Positions 61,506 to 64,000 of a stretch of DNA of 64,000 nt are shown here, piece after piece (position 1 is the stretch's first letter; each line of letters starts with the position of its first letter). The stretch is from Tigriopus japonicus (taxonomy: Eukaryota > Arthropoda > Copepoda > Harpacticoida > Harpacticidae): NCBI GenBank assembly GCA_010645155.1, contig CM021320.1, forward strand, positions 6,209,247-6,273,246, read 5' to 3'. A model generated the notes under the pieces. That model had not been told where the DNA came from, made no database searches, and saw only the letters and a list, made by a program, of their open reading frames with translations. The position numbers were made by a program, and so were the translations under genes.

Positions 61506-62138
61506 TGCTTGTAGAAATTTGTGAAAGCAACAAGAATTATGTAAACTTTGGATTTGGTGAAGGCAAGGATCACGAAATATCTGGGAGCATTCGTTAAAAA
61601 ATATGAATATCTAAGCACCACGTGCTTATTTTCACCTTGGTCAAATAGTTTCACGGAACTTAGAGAGCAACTTGAAGGTAATCGTGATGAACATTTTACT
61701 GAGCGAATAAGTGAACGCCTTTCAAATGGTTGAAGTGTCATTTTCCCTCCCTTCCGTACATAGCGAGTAATACTGCATGAAAAATTGTTATTCCTCTTGA
61801 ACTAATAAACTTAAGAAATGACAATCTTTTATGCCTGTCTGATCTACCTTACCAAAAAAAAACATTTTAGAAATTCGATTTATAGAAAGTCTACAAACGG
61901 CTCTAAGAGAATTTGTGGTCATAGAAGACAAATCTTTATAGGTTTATCACTTGGAGGAAGTATTGTTTCGAAAATTCGAAATGCAGTGTCCGATATGAAA
62001 TGAAATTGAATAAATTGTGATTAAGACAAATGTAATAATTAGGGCTTTGAAAAGTTGCAAAATGCAAATGACACGAAAACTTGCATTTTTAGTGTTTTGG
62101 AGCAAATTTAGCTACTTTTCGATCTTTTTCGCATCCAG
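61506..62138. other. Intergenic, no gene seen
   Basis: Short frames only. Nothing recognised. Confidence 0.4.
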
Positions 62139-62410
62139 CGCGTTCTTAAAAGTGCCGAGTGTAAGTGCTTTCCCAGACGGCGTAGGTTTGAATCCTGTTG
62201 GGGTGGGATTGAAGCTGTCGGGAGAAATCCTTTTGAGGAAGCCAGAGTGGCCGCGCGTACTAATGCGTTCTTATAAGAGCCGAGTGTAAGTGTTTCCCCA
62301 GACGGCGTAGGTTTGAATCCTGTTGGGGATCGAACCGAAGCAGTCGGGAGAAATCCTTCAATTTACAGGGAATCGCATTCCTTGTAGCGGTAATAAAAAA
62401 TCCGCAAAAA
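62139..62410 (+). repeat. tRNA-derived SINE, partly duplicated head, LINE-like 3' tail
   Basis: The main head has an A-box-like AAGCCAGAGTGGCCG (about 62239) and B-box GGTTTGAATCC (62310-62320), with a long variable-arm-like stretch (GAGTGTAAGTGTTTCCCCAG) as in type II (Leu/Ser) tRNAs. A partial head with the same 3' half and B-box (62185-62195) precedes it, about 125 bases upstream. The tail TTTACAGGGAATCGCATTCC and TAGCGGTAATAAAAAATCCG matches the LINE tail at 53064-53110 with few differences. Confidence 0.82.
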
Positions 62411-62498
62411 AAAAACCGGCAACCTTTAGCCGTCATTGAAATGCAGGGAAAAATTCAATATTTCGTCGGCAATTCTAAAACCTTTGAGGAAGACCAGA

Positions 62499-62594
62499 GG
62501 CTAGTTTTTTAAGACGCAAAGATCGATCTTAAGATCGTACTTTGGTACTGTAAGTTCGATCTTGAGATCGATCTTTGCGCTTAAAAAACTAGCC
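62499..62594. repeat. 96-bp imperfect palindrome
   Basis: GGCTAGTTTTTTAAGACGCA at the left pairs with the reverse complement of CGCTTAAAAAACTAGCC at the right; the arms continue through AAAGATCGATCTTAAGATCG. It could be a very small MITE or hairpin. No target-site duplication was identified. Confidence 0.75.
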
Positions 62595-64000
62595 TTAGGT
62601 TTCTGAGTAAACAAAAACCTAACCTCATTTGTGATTTCAAATGTCACATTTTTGAACAATTTCATGGATTTGATCAAGTCAAAAAGCGACATTTTCGGTC
62701 AATCAGCAACTTTCGTTAATTTGAGAGCAACTTTAACCAAAAATAATTGCAACTTTTGGTATCAAGAAAACTGCCACTTTAGACTAAAAATATTGCAAGT
62801 TTATCTAATAACCAAGCGATCAAAATCGCAATCAATAAAGAAACTTAAAGGATTGATCCAAATCTGTACTTTTCAGGTGGTAGCAATCTTTTTTTCGATT
62901 TGTGCTTGATATCTTCCACCCTTAATTCGCTTACCAATCCTTATTTGCAAACGGACTAGACGGGAAAATGATGGAGATTGGAGAGAGCTCCTCTCCCTTC
63001 CTCCTTTGTAAACCTTCTTCTCTAACTTAGAGGGCTAACAGAGAAATGTCACTCTAGTCAGTGGAGATTTGTTTTGAACACACTTCATTGATGGGGCAGC
63101 AAGGGTGTCAAGTGACCTGCTTCATCATGCATTGCTTTTGCAAAGCAATTGAATGAGCAATTTTGCCACTGACTCCCTTAAAAACGCAAGTTTGGGTTGT
63201 GAATGACGTAACTTAGTGTGTTAATGTCAAATCCCATGGCACACACAGTGCAGGTTTGGTGACTCACGAATATTTTTGGAGTGCCATTTCTCTGCTAGCC
63301 CTCTACTCTAACCTACAGACTCGAACCTACTTCTGATCACCACATGCACAAAGTGTAACTCCATAGCTATCTTATCTTTATTTTAAGAAGAAGCAAAGTA
63401 ACGCTAATAGGTCTCCGTGCATTAAGAGACATATATTTGCCTTTTTCATTTCAAGACCAAGAAAATCGGCAAAAAAGCAGTATCTATGAAGACTAATTCT
63501 GATTGAAAAACGTCACTTAGTGAATTAGGTAAAACATGCACCCGGCAGATTTTAACTTTGAATAAAAACGTGCCTGATCATTTCTTACCTATAAATTAAA
63601 CTTGCTAAACTTTTATCTTAAGCGAACTTGGGCGAAATTACATATACATGGAGGCTCTTGGGTATAGGGCTGAGTAATTGTTATGTAATGAATTCCATTC
63701 AAATTTCGATTTTTTTTTTCTGGGTCATTCATTGACCAAATGTTGAAGAACAGCAGTTGATGATCTTTGTTCACAAGCAACAATGTAAAGAAAATGATTT
63801 CTTGCGTAAAAATCAGAGGAAAACCAAGAGATTGTTTTTTGACCGTCAAATGAGGGATCTTTCAACCCAGAGACAGCGGTATGATTGGACGGAGATGTCA
63901 GGGGTAAAATTTAGTATTTTAGTCCCATTTCAAGTTCCATTCCCAATAATGTGCCAAAAATAATCAAGAATTTGTTGACCAATTTTTAGCTCAATCGAAC
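62595..64000. other. Intergenic, no gene seen
   Basis: No supported gene. TAGGGCTGAGTAATTGTTAT at 63665-63684 resembles the left end of the hAT-like elements at 30.4 and 33.9 kb, but no partner end lies within the window. Confidence 0.4.

Noticed and set aside
63665..63684. Left end of another hAT-like element
   Set aside because: TAGGGCTGAGTAATT fits the terminus, but the right end would lie outside the window, so no element is called.

Overview
This is eukaryotic, animal-type DNA: protein-coding genes are split by short GT..AG introns, intergenic DNA is AT-rich, and tRNA-derived SINEs, LINE fragments and many non-autonomous DNA transposons are interspersed. The gene content (a winged-eye/BAHCC1-type BAH protein, Caskin, Tip60/KAT5, a cluster of essential myosin light chain exons, a CLIP/Stubble-like trypsin protease, Cullin-1) and the short introns suggest an arthropod. 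The myosin light chains look crustacean-like and a copepod is my best guess, but the species is an inference. Three runs of N (4173-4461, 29786-30359, 56153-56794) remove parts of a LINE, Tip60 and Cul1.

Layout. 1-8.8 kb is repeat-rich: two copies of a tRNA-derived SINE, a 21-bp tandem array, a broken LINE on the minus strand and a TCGATCT-rich array. 8.8-13.7 kb (+) is a seven-exon gene ending in Tudor-like and BAH chromatin domains. It converges with a minus-strand gene at 14.8-18.1 kb carrying the tandem SAM domains and C-terminal tail of Caskin. 18-28 kb has no convincing gene but holds several mobile elements: an AATTAC-rich stretch, a fold-back element with 157-bp arms, a small hAT MITE with a target-site duplication, and a 30-bp perfect palindrome. 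28.4-29.8 kb (-) is the catalytic half of a Tip60 MYST acetyltransferase. 32.4-41.9 kb (-) holds three essential myosin light chain cassettes. One is a complete independent gene with its own TATA box. The other two have exons of identical length and phase, and may share one pair of 5' exons. Between them lies a nested pair of hAT-like elements, both with intact 8-bp target-site duplications. 44.9-45.7 kb has two small convergent unrecognised genes. 48.8-50.2 kb (+) is a secreted serine protease. 50-56 kb holds LINE 3' fragments. 56.8-59.6 kb (+) is Cul1 lacking about its first 100 residues. 60.2-61.3 kb is a 1.1-kb palindromic element, followed by a SINE whose 3' tail matches the LINE tail seen at 53 kb.

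The genes are functionally independent (chromatin, synaptic scaffold, muscle, protease, ubiquitin ligase) and show no operon-like organisation. The most unusual content is the set of non-autonomous DNA elements whose ends are built from short satellite-like repeats, and the duplicated myosin light chain exon cassettes.
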